Assembly (NCBI RefSeq): GCF_000384315.1
Contig: NZ_ARVW01000001.1
Location: 1,807,746 to 1,871,745, forward strand
Length of the DNA stretch: 64,000 bases
Reading direction: 5' to 3'
Source of the DNA: Amycolatopsis nigrescens CSC17Ta-90
GTDB taxonomy: Bacteria; Actinomycetota; Actinomycetes; Mycobacteriales; Pseudonocardiaceae
Part shown: positions 50,503-58,092 of the stretch, one piece after another
Layout of the letters: the number at the start of each line of letters is the position of its first letter
Position numbering within the stretch: the stretch's first letter is position 1
Program-made: the position numbers and the translations under genes
Notes under the pieces: generated by a model
What the model saw: only the letters and a program-made list of their open reading frames with translations
Databases searched by the model: none
What the model was told of the DNA's origin: nothing

Positions 50503-50780
50503 GATCCCGCCTTGTCCGGCAGACACCCGGCGACATGCAGCAGGTACAGGTGCTGGGCGTGAAGTTCCGTGCCATCCGGCGAGCCCAGGGACTCACGCTC
50601 GCCGAGGCCGCCGCCAGGATCGGCGTGGCAGCGAGCCGTGTCGAGACCTGTGCGCGATGCACGGACTTCAACCTCGCATTGGTCCAGGCCTACGCCGAAG
50701 CGCTCGGGTTCTTCGTCCACATCGCACTGATCCCGCGGGACGCCGCAAACCACACCAGCCAGCAGGCGGTGACCCTGTGA
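50499..50780 (+). CDS. XRE-type helix-turn-helix protein
   Basis: A 93-residue protein consisting mainly of one Cro/C1-type HTH: LGVKFRAIRRAQGLTLAEAA with RIGVAASRVETCARC, then LALVQAYAEALGFFVHIAL, the usual last helix of the XRE fold. It probably acts as a local transcription regulator of the small-gene chain. ATG 50499 overlaps the previous stop and its own stop overlaps the next GTG. Confidence 0.8.
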   Translation: MRSRLVRQTPGDMQQVQVLGVKFRAIRRAQGLTLAEAAARIGVAASRVETCARCTDFNLALVQAYAEALGFFVHIALIPRDAANHTSQQAVTL

Positions 50781-50986
50781 GCAATGAGCCAGACCTCTAC
50801 CGGCCGGTCGTGGGCGGTGTGCGGCACCGGACCGAGGGGCAAGGCCGGCCCGCCGCCGGATCGACCGTCGAGCTGCTGTGCGGCGCGCGGTACCAGGTCA
50901 GCTCCCGCACCTACACCACCCACGTCTACCACGACTGCCCTGCCTGCGACGAAATCAACCAGGAACGTGGTGATCAGCGTGCCTGA
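50777..50986 (+). CDS. Small putative zinc-binding protein
   Basis: A 69-residue protein with one Cys in VELLCGARYQVSS and a later CxxC in YHDCPACDEIN, spaced like the Cys residues of the 111-residue protein at 13901-14236. A small zinc-ribbon-like fold is possible. GTG 50777 overlaps the XRE stop. The two downstream in-frame starts near 50785 would remove a few residues. Function is unknown. Confidence 0.65.
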   Translation: MSNEPDLYRPVVGGVRHRTEGQGRPAAGSTVELLCGARYQVSSRTYTTHVYHDCPACDEINQERGDQRA

Positions 50987-51257
50987 CACCCCCGCCGACC
51001 GGGACAGGAAAGCCCGCCACTACGCCCAGCGCGCCGCGGAAGCGCCGACGATCAACGAGCGCGCCAACGCACGCCGCTGGCTCCGCCGCAACGGTTACCC
51101 CCACCTCGTACCCGACGTACCGCCCCTCACCCCCGCAGGCAGGAAGTCCAAGAAGACAACCGCCGAGCCAGCGGCCCCACCGCTACCGCCGGTGCGGATC
51201 TGCCGCGTGCACGACCACCTCGACCGCCGCTGCGCCTGCTACACCAGCACCGACTGA
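50970..51257 (+). CDS. Small basic protein of unknown function
   Basis: A protein of about 95 residues that overlaps the preceding gene by 17 bases. The N-terminal half is a charged helix (ADRDRKARHYAQRAAEAPTI), the rest is Pro/Lys-rich and ends with Cys/His residues (RICRVHDHLDRRCACYTS) that could bind a metal. I chose GTG 50970 because AGGA is at 50961-50964; GTG 50979 is an alternative. It ends the small-gene chain. Confidence 0.55.
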   Translation: MISVPDTPADRDRKARHYAQRAAEAPTINERANARRWLRRNGYPHLVPDVPPLTPAGRKSKKTTAEPAAPPLPPVRICRVHDHLDRRCACYTSTD

Positions 51258-51583
51258 CCACCAGCCGGGCACCGTCGATGCTCCGAACGGGTGGTTACCA
51301 CCCACACCGTCGACGAGACCACCACTCGGCCAGCAATCACGATTATTCCAATTGAGCTGGGTTCAGCCACGCCACTTAGCAATATGAGCAGGTCTTGAGG
51401 GCAACTCGTCGAGCTGCATTACCTGGCTGTCGACGATTAGCTCAGGACCATGTGTCAGAAACCTAGCCCTGACCAGCAGGTTTCGATTGCAAATAGCCCC
51501 GCAAGTTGCTCGCCTGTTCTCCACGTGCTCGCTACGGTCGGCGTTCGGGTGGGACGATTCGAGTAATCGCGGCGGGGGATGTA
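51258..51583. promoter_or_regulatory. Gap before the type VII cassette
   Basis: These 326 bases hold no supported gene. A small hairpin GGGTGG/CCACCC (51289-51303) may end the small-gene chain. From about 51340 to 51510 the base composition is clearly less GC-rich than anywhere nearby, as expected for a promoter zone or a recent insertion boundary. No direct repeat or attachment site was found. Confidence 0.4.
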
Positions 51584-51955
51584 ATGGGCCGGAACAGGCC
51601 GTCCGAGTTCGAGGGCGATCGTGTGGTGTCAGTCGCTCCTGCAGTGCTCGGCTCGGAGATGATCGAGGACGACGACACCCCCGACGAGCTGTTCACCCCC
51701 ACCGCCCGCGCCGTCACCGAAGACGACATGACACTGGTGCTGCGCGAACTGGAAGACGGCGGGCGCGCGATGCTGGTCTATTCGTCGCTGGACCTGCTCG
51801 CCGCCGGATGTGGTGAACAGCAACCGTGGATGGGCTTCCGCGCCCACGCGCTGCACGACCTTCAGCACGCCGCCGGCGCGTCGGTGGTGCTGTGGGATCC
51901 GCTGGTGGATCCGGTGGTACGTCAGTATGGGGAGTACGACGAGGAGGGGCGATGA
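51584..51955 (+). CDS. SseB/SAV_915-like protein
   Basis: A 123-residue protein. The C-terminal part resembles SseB-type N-terminal domains (SAV_915 family): LVLRELEDGGRAMLVYSSLD, LLAAGCGEQQPWMGF, HALHDLQHAAGASVVLWDP. In actinomycetes these small proteins are often encoded at the head of WXG-containing cassettes, where they may act as chaperones or adaptors. ATG 51584 has GGCGGGGGA upstream. Its stop overlaps the start of the next gene by ATGA. Confidence 0.7.
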   Translation: MGRNRPSEFEGDRVVSVAPAVLGSEMIEDDDTPDELFTPTARAVTEDDMTLVLRELEDGGRAMLVYSSLDLLAAGCGEQQPWMGFRAHALHDLQHAAGASVVLWDPLVDPVVRQYGEYDEEGR

Positions 51956-52248
51956 ACCAAGCAGGGGGATATCATGCCGACCCGGGCACGCTGAGCAGCG
52001 TCGCGGGAATGCTTCGAAGCGCCAGCAGTGATCTCGATGGCTCGGCCGGACCGCCACCGGCCCCGGCGCTCGGAGTCGCGACCGCAGCGGTGGCGGACTT
52101 CCTGGCGCGGCTCACCGAGCAAACGGCAACGGCCGCTCAGGGGATGGCAGCCGCCGCCGGCGCGGTGACCGACAGCCAGAACCAGTACGAGGCAGCCGAG
52201 CACTGGAACGCCGATAACCTGCCCAAGCCGGGCCCGAAACCGAGCTGA
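51952..52248 (+). CDS. ESX/WXG100-like small secreted helical protein
   Basis: A 98-residue helical protein rich in Ala, Thr and Gln (DPGTLSSVAGMLRSASSDLD, LTEQTATAAQGMAAAAGAV). It lacks a clear WXG but has the size and helical hairpin pattern of type VII secretion targets of the EspC/DUF2580 kind. GAGGAGGGG precedes ATG 51952. It lies 14 bases upstream of the toxin-like gene and is a plausible heterodimer partner for secretion. Confidence 0.72.
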   Translation: MNQAGGYHADPGTLSSVAGMLRSASSDLDGSAGPPPAPALGVATAAVADFLARLTEQTATAAQGMAAAAGAVTDSQNQYEAAEHWNADNLPKPGPKPS

Positions 52249-52262
52249 CCCAGGAGAACGAC

Positions 52263-53480
52263 ATGCCGTTGAACACCTGGGTGGCCGGCGACCCGGCCAG
52301 CGCCAGAGCCACCAGCGCCTGGATGCGCAGCATGGCCGAGAACATCCGAGCCGCGGGCGCCGGCGCGAACAACGCCGGTGCCACGAGCATGGAGGGCTGG
52401 TCCGGCCAATCCGCCGAGGCCTTCCGCCAGATCATGAGTCAGAGCGGCAAGGGCATGGACGACCTCGGGTTCGTCGGCTACAGCAGCGGCGCGGACGCAC
52501 TCGACGCCCACGCCGCCGACCTCGAAACCGTGAAAGCACGAATGCAGCAAGCCCGCGATGTGGCCGCTCAAGGCGGGCTCACCCTGACCGAAAAGGAAAT
52601 CCTGGAACCGGGACCACCTCCCCCGGACCCTCCCCCTGTCTCCGGCAATGGCCCGGAGACCCCAGCCCAGGCCGGCGCCCGCGCGCAGATGGTGGCCGCC
52701 AAGGAGGCCTACGCGCGCCAGGTGAAAGCCTGGACCGAAGCCACCCTCACCGTCTCCGGATCCCGCGACATCGAAAACAACTCCATCGATGTCCTGCTCA
52801 GCTACCTGACCAACGTCGGCGAGAAATGGCACATCAACGCCGCCGACTTCGGCACCGGCCTCGCCGCCGCCACCCTCGCCCAGAAGGTCAAATTCACCAG
52901 CAACGCCCAGTACTTCAAGAACATCGCAGCAGAATCATTCAAGATAGCCGACGACGTGGGCATGACCGCCGCCCAACGCGCACACATGATCATCCAAGGC
53001 ACCAAAGCCAACGCGAAATCATTGAGCAATCTCGCCAAGGGCGAAGCAGCCATTGCCGGAAAATTTCTTGAGCGAATGCCACCTTGGGTGAAGACCATCG
53101 TACTGGGCGAGCTGGATAAGATCGCAAAGACACCCGGACTAAATAAGATACCAGGCTTAGAAAGGGCCATGCCCGCACTAAAAAAGATTCCTATCGCCGG
53201 AACCGCTCTCACAGGCGGAAGTGTACTTATCGATATTAGCCAGAAAAAGGATCCGACCACGAGTGTGGTGTCCAATTTAGGAGGGCTCGGAGCCGGGGTC
53301 CTCGTGGGCGCCGCCGTCGGCGGGCCAGTTGGCGCAGCCGCTGGTTTCCTCGTGTCCACCGGTACGGGCTGGGCGATCGAAACGTTCATGAGCGAAGAAA
53401 GCCAACGTGTTCTGGATCAGATTAACAAACCGGAAGTACAAGACAACCTCCCATGGCACCTGCGCAACCCTTTACGATAA
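52263..53480 (+). CDS. WXG-headed polymorphic toxin-like protein
   Basis: A 405-residue protein. Residues 1-110 form a WXG100-like helical hairpin with the motif in MEGWSGQSAEAFRQIM. A Pro-rich spacer follows (PGPPPPDPPPVSGNG), then a helical middle and a C-terminal part with a Gly/Ala membrane-inserting stretch (GGLGAGVLVGAAVGGPVGAA). The last third uses codons that are rare in this genome (TTA at 53157 and 53276, several ATA and CTA) and is much less GC-rich than the first half, which indicates a recombined toxin tip. No known catalytic motif is seen; the Gly-zipper suggests membrane action. The next gene overlaps its 3' end and may provide immunity. Confidence 0.75.
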   Translation: MPLNTWVAGDPASARATSAWMRSMAENIRAAGAGANNAGATSMEGWSGQSAEAFRQIMSQSGKGMDDLGFVGYSSGADALDAHAADLETVKARMQQARDVAAQGGLTLTEKEILEPGPPPPDPPPVSGNGPETPAQAGARAQMVAAKEAYARQVKAWTEATLTVSGSRDIENNSIDVLLSYLTNVGEKWHINAADFGTGLAAATLAQKVKFTSNAQYFKNIAAESFKIADDVGMTAAQRAHMIIQGTKANAKSLSNLAKGEAAIAGKFLERMPPWVKTIVLGELDKIAKTPGLNKIPGLERAMPALKKIPIAGTALTGGSVLIDISQKKDPTTSVVSNLGGLGAGVLVGAAVGGPVGAAAGFLVSTGTGWAIETFMSEESQRVLDQINKPEVQDNLPWHLRNPLR

Positions 53481-54127
53481 AGAATGAGAAGCGTGTGAGC
53501 CCGACCGACTTGCCCCCAAAGCCCGACCGCAACACTGGTGATCCCAGGCCCCCGCGTGCTCCAGTCGAGTCCAGCGAAGGGCGTTCACATAAGAGCGCAT
53601 GGGACGCGCGACGAGTTCCACCATCGCCAGAAGGTGAGGGGCCGGTCCTGGAGTGGTACGCAGAGCCGCATAAGCACCAGATCTACGGCGCTTTGCTAGG
53701 CGGTGGACTCATGGCGGGGTTCTATTCCCTCGCGAGCTGGTCACTGAACTGGACCAGTAAGTGGTACATGTGGGCTTTTCTCGTCGCAATAGCTGGCTTT
53801 GGCTATCTCGCCGTCAAGTCTCACCGTGTTTCCGCTGGCGCCGACTGGTTTCGCGACCAGGACCAGTTTGTCAAGACATACGAGCTGACATGGGTGGAAG
53901 TATCAGGTTACGCTGGGGGATGGAACCTTGGCTTGCGGGACACCCAGGACAACAAAATTGATACTACACTTTCACGAGTTCAGACAAATAACGAGCTGTG
54001 GGATTTGGTCTACAACGGGATTCGGCATTCGGTTGCGAACGGCGCTCAGACAACACCTGATGCCGTGAAACGGCTGAAGCTGTGGGACGTGGTCCGGCTG
54101 CGTGACGAGCGGGCCGCTGATCAGTAG
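53453..54127 (+). CDS. Two-helix membrane protein, candidate immunity protein
   Basis: A protein of up to 224 residues. After a hydrophilic, Pro-rich N-terminus come two helices (YGALLGGGLMAGFYSLASW and WYMWAFLVAIAGFGYLAV), then a soluble domain (FVKTYELTWVEVSGYAGGW) that is PH-like in strand pattern. It overlaps the toxin-like gene by 28 bases; GTG 53495 is a possible later start. Codon use is mixed and less GC-rich, like the toxin tip, so the two probably travelled together. Immunity function is inferred from position and membrane location only. Confidence 0.65.
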   Translation: MAPAQPFTIKNEKRVSPTDLPPKPDRNTGDPRPPRAPVESSEGRSHKSAWDARRVPPSPEGEGPVLEWYAEPHKHQIYGALLGGGLMAGFYSLASWSLNWTSKWYMWAFLVAIAGFGYLAVKSHRVSAGADWFRDQDQFVKTYELTWVEVSGYAGGWNLGLRDTQDNKIDTTLSRVQTNNELWDLVYNGIRHSVANGAQTTPDAVKRLKLWDVVRLRDERAADQ

Positions 54128-54174
54128 TACGGGGGGTTGTTCGTGCGGAGACCGCCGGGTGGTTGTATCGGTCC

Positions 54175-54678
54175 ATGCCCGTCACAGTCGGAATCAACCA
54201 CGTCACCACGATCACCGCGGACCTCGACCGGATGGTGCGGTTCTATTCGGAGATGTTCGATGCCGAGAAGGTGTTCGAGGGGCCGGCGGTCGACGGTTAC
54301 CCGCGGATGGCCATCGTCGAGCTCGGTGCCACCCGCTACCTGAAGGTCGTCGAAGACCGGACTAAGCGAACCGAGGCCGTCCCGGAGCCGGATTCCGGTG
54401 CGGTGACCGAGCGTTTCGGGCTGGCCGTGGACTCCCTTTCGACACTGCGGGACCTCCGCGAACACATGGTGGGCGCGGGCGCGGCGGTCGGTGAGATCGA
54501 GCGGCTGCCCACGCAGTGGGTGCTGGCGTGCACCGATCCGGACGGCACGCCGCTGCAGGTCTCCGCGCACGCGCGGCCGGTGGCCCGGCCGCCTGAGCGC
54601 GCCGGAATCAGTGCCGGAATCAGTGCCGGAATCAGTGCTGGGCCCAGCTGTCCGGCCGGGTGCCGTCGATATCGGTGA
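54175..54678 (+). CDS. VOC-family (glyoxalase/bleomycin-resistance) protein
   Basis: A 167-residue VOC-fold protein. The first beta-alpha module reads GINHVTTITADLDRMVRFYS with metal His in NHV, the second ERFGLAVDSLSTLRDLREHM with VLACTDPDGTPLQVSAH at the end. Family members are metal-dependent lyases or dioxygenases, or bind antibiotics. The C-terminal tail is unusual: a 12-base tandem repeat adds three GISA units, and the frame then runs 47 bases into the 3' end of the convergent SDR gene. The tail is probably not part of the fold. Confidence 0.82.
   Translation: MPVTVGINHVTTITADLDRMVRFYSEMFDAEKVFEGPAVDGYPRMAIVELGATRYLKVVEDRTKRTEAVPEPDSGAVTERFGLAVDSLSTLRDLREHMVGAGAAVGEIERLPTQWVLACTDPDGTPLQVSAHARPVARPPERAGISAGISAGISAGPSCPAGCRRYR
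54601..54636. repeat. 12-bp tandem repeat, three copies
   Basis: GCCGGAATCAGT occurs three times in perfect tandem and is followed by the palindrome GCTGGGCCCAGC (54637-54648). The repeat lies in the tail of the VOC gene and each unit carries, on the other strand, an in-frame TGA of the SDR gene, so expansion or loss of units leaves the SDR protein unchanged. Confidence 0.85.
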
Positions 54679-55561
54679 ACCCGTACGCGGCGGCCAGTTC
54701 CGCCGAGGTCACCGACCGCTGGTTCCAGCGTCCCCGCTCCCCGTCCGCGGCGAGGGCCGCGATCCCGCGCCCGACGTAACGGGGTGACTCCGAGGCGGCG
54801 AAACCCGCTGGCGCTGGGGGAAAGCCTTCGACCGAGCCGTCCAGCGCGGCGCGCCAGTTCACCTCGGTCACCCCGAAGTTGTCCAGCATCAGCTCCGAAC
54901 GCAGCCAGCCCGGCGTCACCGCGACCGCCGTCGCGCCATGCGGTTCGAGTTCGTGGCCCATCGAGAAGCCCAGCCGGTTCACCGCCACCTTCGCCAGGTC
55001 GTAGTACACCGAGATCCGGTACTGGTCCGCGTTGAACGCGGCCGTCCCGTCGGTGACCTCGATCAGCAGCCCGCCATGGCGGTCCACCAGCAGCGGCAGC
55101 ACGTGGTGCGCGGTGATCAGGTGGGTGTCGATCGCCAGCCGGAGGATGCGCAGCCCGGTGTCCAGATCATGCCGCCACACCGGCGTGTTCCACGTGGCCG
55201 GCGGGCCCTTCAGTACCTCGGCTCCCCAGATGTCGTTCACCAGCACGTCGACGTGACCGTAGTCGGTGCGAAGCCGTTCTGCCAGCGACCGCACCTGTGC
55301 CGGGTCGAGGTGGTCGACTTGGATCGGAACCCCGAGGCCGCCGAGTTCGGTCACCAGCGCGGCGGTGCCTTCGATGGTCTCCCCGCGCTGATAATCGGAT
55401 CGGATCGCGGGGTCACCGGAGCTGCTGCTGCGCCCGGTGCACACCACCGTCGCGCCGGCTTCGCCCAGCGCGGCCGCGATGCCACGGCCGGCACCGCGGG
55501 TGGCACCGGCCACCACCGCCACCCGGCCGCGGAGAGCTTCAGGATCCGGCGACCACGTCAT
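54632..55561 (-). CDS. Short-chain dehydrogenase/reductase
   Basis: A 309-residue SDR. The NAD(P)-binding motif is VAVVAGATRGAGRGIA; the NNAG-equivalent is VLVNDIWGAEV; the catalytic Tyr and Lys are in ISVYYDLAKVAVNRL; VAVTPGWLRSELM follows. Its length exceeds the classical 250 because of a C-terminal extension (ESPRYVGRGIAALAADGERG). It reduces or oxidises an unknown alcohol or ketone. It is on the same strand as the siderophore uptake genes but 42 bases downstream of the methyltransferase stop, so it could be the last gene of that operon. Confidence 0.9.
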   Translation of the reverse strand: MTWSPDPEALRGRVAVVAGATRGAGRGIAAALGEAGATVVCTGRSSSSGDPAIRSDYQRGETIEGTAALVTELGGLGVPIQVDHLDPAQVRSLAERLRTDYGHVDVLVNDIWGAEVLKGPPATWNTPVWRHDLDTGLRILRLAIDTHLITAHHVLPLLVDRHGGLLIEVTDGTAAFNADQYRISVYYDLAKVAVNRLGFSMGHELEPHGATAVAVTPGWLRSELMLDNFGVTEVNWRAALDGSVEGFPPAPAGFAASESPRYVGRGIAALAADGERGRWNQRSVTSAELAAAYGFTDIDGTRPDSWAQH

Positions 55562-55603
55562 CCGGGCAGCCTTTCAGGCCGGATCACCCCGCGCAAACGT
55601 CCA

Positions 55604-56377
55604 TCACTCCGCCGGGATCGGTTTCCTTGCGGCGACGAGCAGCCGGGGGGTGGTCGCCAGTACCGGCCTGGTCTCGCGGGCCTCGGCGATCAGCACCGCG
55701 GCGGCGGTCGTGCCCAGCTCGTCCGCGAGTTCGCGCCGGTGCGCCAGGATGCCGCGGTACACCGCGAGCTGGCGGTGCAGCCAGTCCGGGGTCTCTTCGC
55801 GCACCAGCACCTCCAGTCCGGCATCGGCGAGCAACCGCCGGTGGTCGAGATAGCCGGGTTCCCAAGTGGTGAACACGAACCTGGCCCCCGGTTTGAGCAC
55901 CCTGGCGACCTCGGTCAGCGCGGCCGGCTTGTCCCACACCATCCACAACGCGTCCACGCTCAGCACCCCGTCGCAGGACGCGGTCTCCAGTCCGGTGTGC
56001 TCGAAGCTGCCCACCTCGAACCTGGCGTCCGCGAGTCCCAGCTCGGCCGCCCGGCCGGCGGCCTCCGTCACGGCCGCGGCCACCACGTCCACCCCGGCCA
56101 GTGCGGCGCCCAATGCCCTGGCGACCCAGATCCCGGGCCCGCCGCGCCCGCAGCCGACGTCGGCGAGACGCTGCCCCGGCTCCGTATCGACGAGTTCGGT
56201 GAGCCGGCGCAGGTCGGTCATGGTGACGAAACCGAACGGATCGATCTCCTCGGGATAGTCGGCGCCATAAGCGTTCCGGTAGATCTCGCGCAGCGTGGCG
56301 CTGTCCCGCTGGCGCCGCAGCACCTCGGCGTAGCGGTCCTCCTCCTGGCTGAACTCCCCGGTACTGGCACTGGTCAT
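55604..56377 (-). CDS. Class I SAM-dependent methyltransferase
   Basis: A 257-residue methyltransferase. The SAM-binding motif I is LADVGCGRGGPGIWVA, followed by ALAGVDVVAAAV and the acidic-loop and post-motif segment SCDGVLSVDALWMV; KPGARFVFTTWEPGY is motif III. ATG 56377 overlaps the stop of the ABC gene (ATGA); the longer open frame on this strand runs through the ABC gene out of frame and is not real. It may N- or O-methylate the siderophore or its precursor. Confidence 0.85.
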   Translation of the reverse strand: MTSASTGEFSQEEDRYAEVLRRQRDSATLREIYRNAYGADYPEEIDPFGFVTMTDLRRLTELVDTEPGQRLADVGCGRGGPGIWVARALGAALAGVDVVAAAVTEAAGRAAELGLADARFEVGSFEHTGLETASCDGVLSVDALWMVWDKPAALTEVARVLKPGARFVFTTWEPGYLDHRRLLADAGLEVLVREETPDWLHRQLAVYRGILAHRRELADELGTTAAAVLIAEARETRPVLATTPRLLVAARKPIPAE

Positions 56378-58092
56378 GAGTCCGCTCCCTGCTGGTCTAG
56401 CCGTCCCTCGCGAAGCCTGGTGGTGTGCCGGAGCCGTTCGATGGTGGCGGGTCGGTGCGCGATGACGATCAGCGTGCGATCCCCCCGCAGCCGGTCGATC
56501 GCGGTTTCGATCCGCAGCGCGGTGGCCGGGTCCACGTCCGCGGTCGCCTCGTCCAGCACCAGCACCGCCGGATCGACCAGCGCCGCCCGGAGCAGGCCGA
56601 CCAGTTGCCGCTCGCCCGCGGAGAGGTGCTCGCCGCGGGGGCCGGTGTCGCTGTCCAGCCCGTCGTCGAGACCGGCGACCCAGTCCGCCAGCCCGAGTTC
56701 GCCGACCGCGCGTTCCAGCTCCGCGCGTCCCGGCTCCCCCGGTACCAGCGCGAGGTTCTCCGCGAGCGTGCCGGTGATCAGGTGCACCTGCTGCGGGATC
56801 AGCACGATCCGGCGACGAAGCTCCGCGGGCGGGATCTCGCGGATGTCCGTGCCGGCGTACCGCACCCGGCCCTGATCCGGCTGGTACAGCCCGGAAAGCA
56901 GCTTCGACAGGGTGGTCTTCCCGGAGCCGGTCGGCCCGGCCAGCGCCGCGCGATCCCCGGCGGGGAAGGAAACATTCAGCCCGTGCAGTACTTCGACACC
57001 GTCCACATAGGAAAAGTGCAGGTCCTCCGCGGTCAGCTCGCCGCGTTCCGGGGTCGCCGGCGCGGTGGTTTCCTTGCCGGCCTCGGCGTCCGAGGTCGCG
57101 TTCAGCAGGTCGAGCAGCCTCGCGAACGCCGTCCGCGAGGTCTGCATCTGGGTGATCAACTGGGTGAGCTGGGTGACCGAGCTGAACAGCTGGCGCATCG
57201 CGAGCACGAACACCACCACGGTGCCGACGCTGATCACGCCGCTGAGCGCCAGCCAACCGGCCACCAGCAGGATCACCGCATCCGCGACGCCCTGCACGAT
57301 GGTGACCGCGCTGCTGCGGAAGGCGACCAGCTGGGCGCCCCGCGCGGCGTCGTAGAGCTTGCCGTGGTCGGCTTCGATCCGCTCGCGCAGCACGCCGTCC
57401 GCGCCGGTGGTCTGGATCAGCTCCCGCGCCTCGGCCCCCTCCCGGTAGGTCGCGGCCACCTCGGCCTGCCGGGCCGCCTGCGCGGCGAAGGCCGGTGCCG
57501 CGGCACGTTTGAACGAGCGCAGCAGCCACACCGTCGCGGGCAGGAACACCACGGCCAGCAGCAGGGTCAGCGGCACCGAGTAGAACAGCAGGATCGACGT
57601 GGCGAAGAGCAGATAGCCCACCACGGCGAGCAGGTCGGGCAGGTCGGAGCGGACGAAACCGGCCAGGTCCGCGATCTCGCTGGTGGACCGGCGCAGCAGG
57701 TCGCCGGAGCGGTGCTTCTCGATGAACCGCAGCGAGGTGCCGGCCAGCCGTTCGGTCACCAGGTCCCGAAGCCGCCGCACCACCTTTTCCCCGGCGCGGA
57801 CCAGCAGCACCTCGGAGTTGCGCAGCAGCAGCATCCTGGTCACCGCGAGCACCAGCACGGCACCGGCGGCCACCAACGTGCCGGTGCGGTCGCCGGCCAG
57901 CAGCCGGTCGGTGGCCAGCCCGATCGCGGGCGGGATCAGCGCCAGCGACAGCGTGGAGAGCAGGGTGACCAGCACCGCCAGCGCGATCAGCCACCGGTGC
58001 GGGCGCAGGTACGGCCAGGCCCGCCGGCGCAGGGCGCGCTGGGACGGCTCGTCGGACAGGGTCGCGACCGGTTCAGCCTGTGGTTCAGCCAT
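56374..58092 (-). CDS. ABC transporter, exporter-fold half, siderophore-linked (subunit 2)
   Basis: A 572-residue half transporter: six-helix membrane domain (LIALAVLVTLLSTLSLALIP at the start) and a C-terminal ATPase. Walker A is LAGPTGSGKTTLSK; the signature is HLSAGERQLVG, not the usual LSGGQ; Walker B is VLVLDEATADVD; the switch His is in IVIAHRP. It overlaps the preceding gene by eight bases and pairs with it as a heterodimer. Exporter-fold ABC pairs of this kind (IrtAB, YbtPQ type) import ferric siderophores, which fits the adjacent binding lipoprotein and iron box. No siderophore-interacting reductase domain is fused. Confidence 0.88.
   Translation of the reverse strand: MAEPQAEPVATLSDEPSQRALRRRAWPYLRPHRWLIALAVLVTLLSTLSLALIPPAIGLATDRLLAGDRTGTLVAAGAVLVLAVTRMLLLRNSEVLLVRAGEKVVRRLRDLVTERLAGTSLRFIEKHRSGDLLRRSTSEIADLAGFVRSDLPDLLAVVGYLLFATSILLFYSVPLTLLLAVVFLPATVWLLRSFKRAAAPAFAAQAARQAEVAATYREGAEARELIQTTGADGVLRERIEADHGKLYDAARGAQLVAFRSSAVTIVQGVADAVILLVAGWLALSGVISVGTVVVFVLAMRQLFSSVTQLTQLITQMQTSRTAFARLLDLLNATSDAEAGKETTAPATPERGELTAEDLHFSYVDGVEVLHGLNVSFPAGDRAALAGPTGSGKTTLSKLLSGLYQPDQGRVRYAGTDIREIPPAELRRRIVLIPQQVHLITGTLAENLALVPGEPGRAELERAVGELGLADWVAGLDDGLDSDTGPRGEHLSAGERQLVGLLRAALVDPAVLVLDEATADVDPATALRIETAIDRLRGDRTLIVIAHRPATIERLRHTTRLREGRLDQQGADS

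Noticed and set aside
56378..57994. Very long frame upstream of the methyltransferase
   Set aside because: It runs through the ABC transporter gene out of frame and is low-complexity; the methyltransferase starts at ATG 56377.
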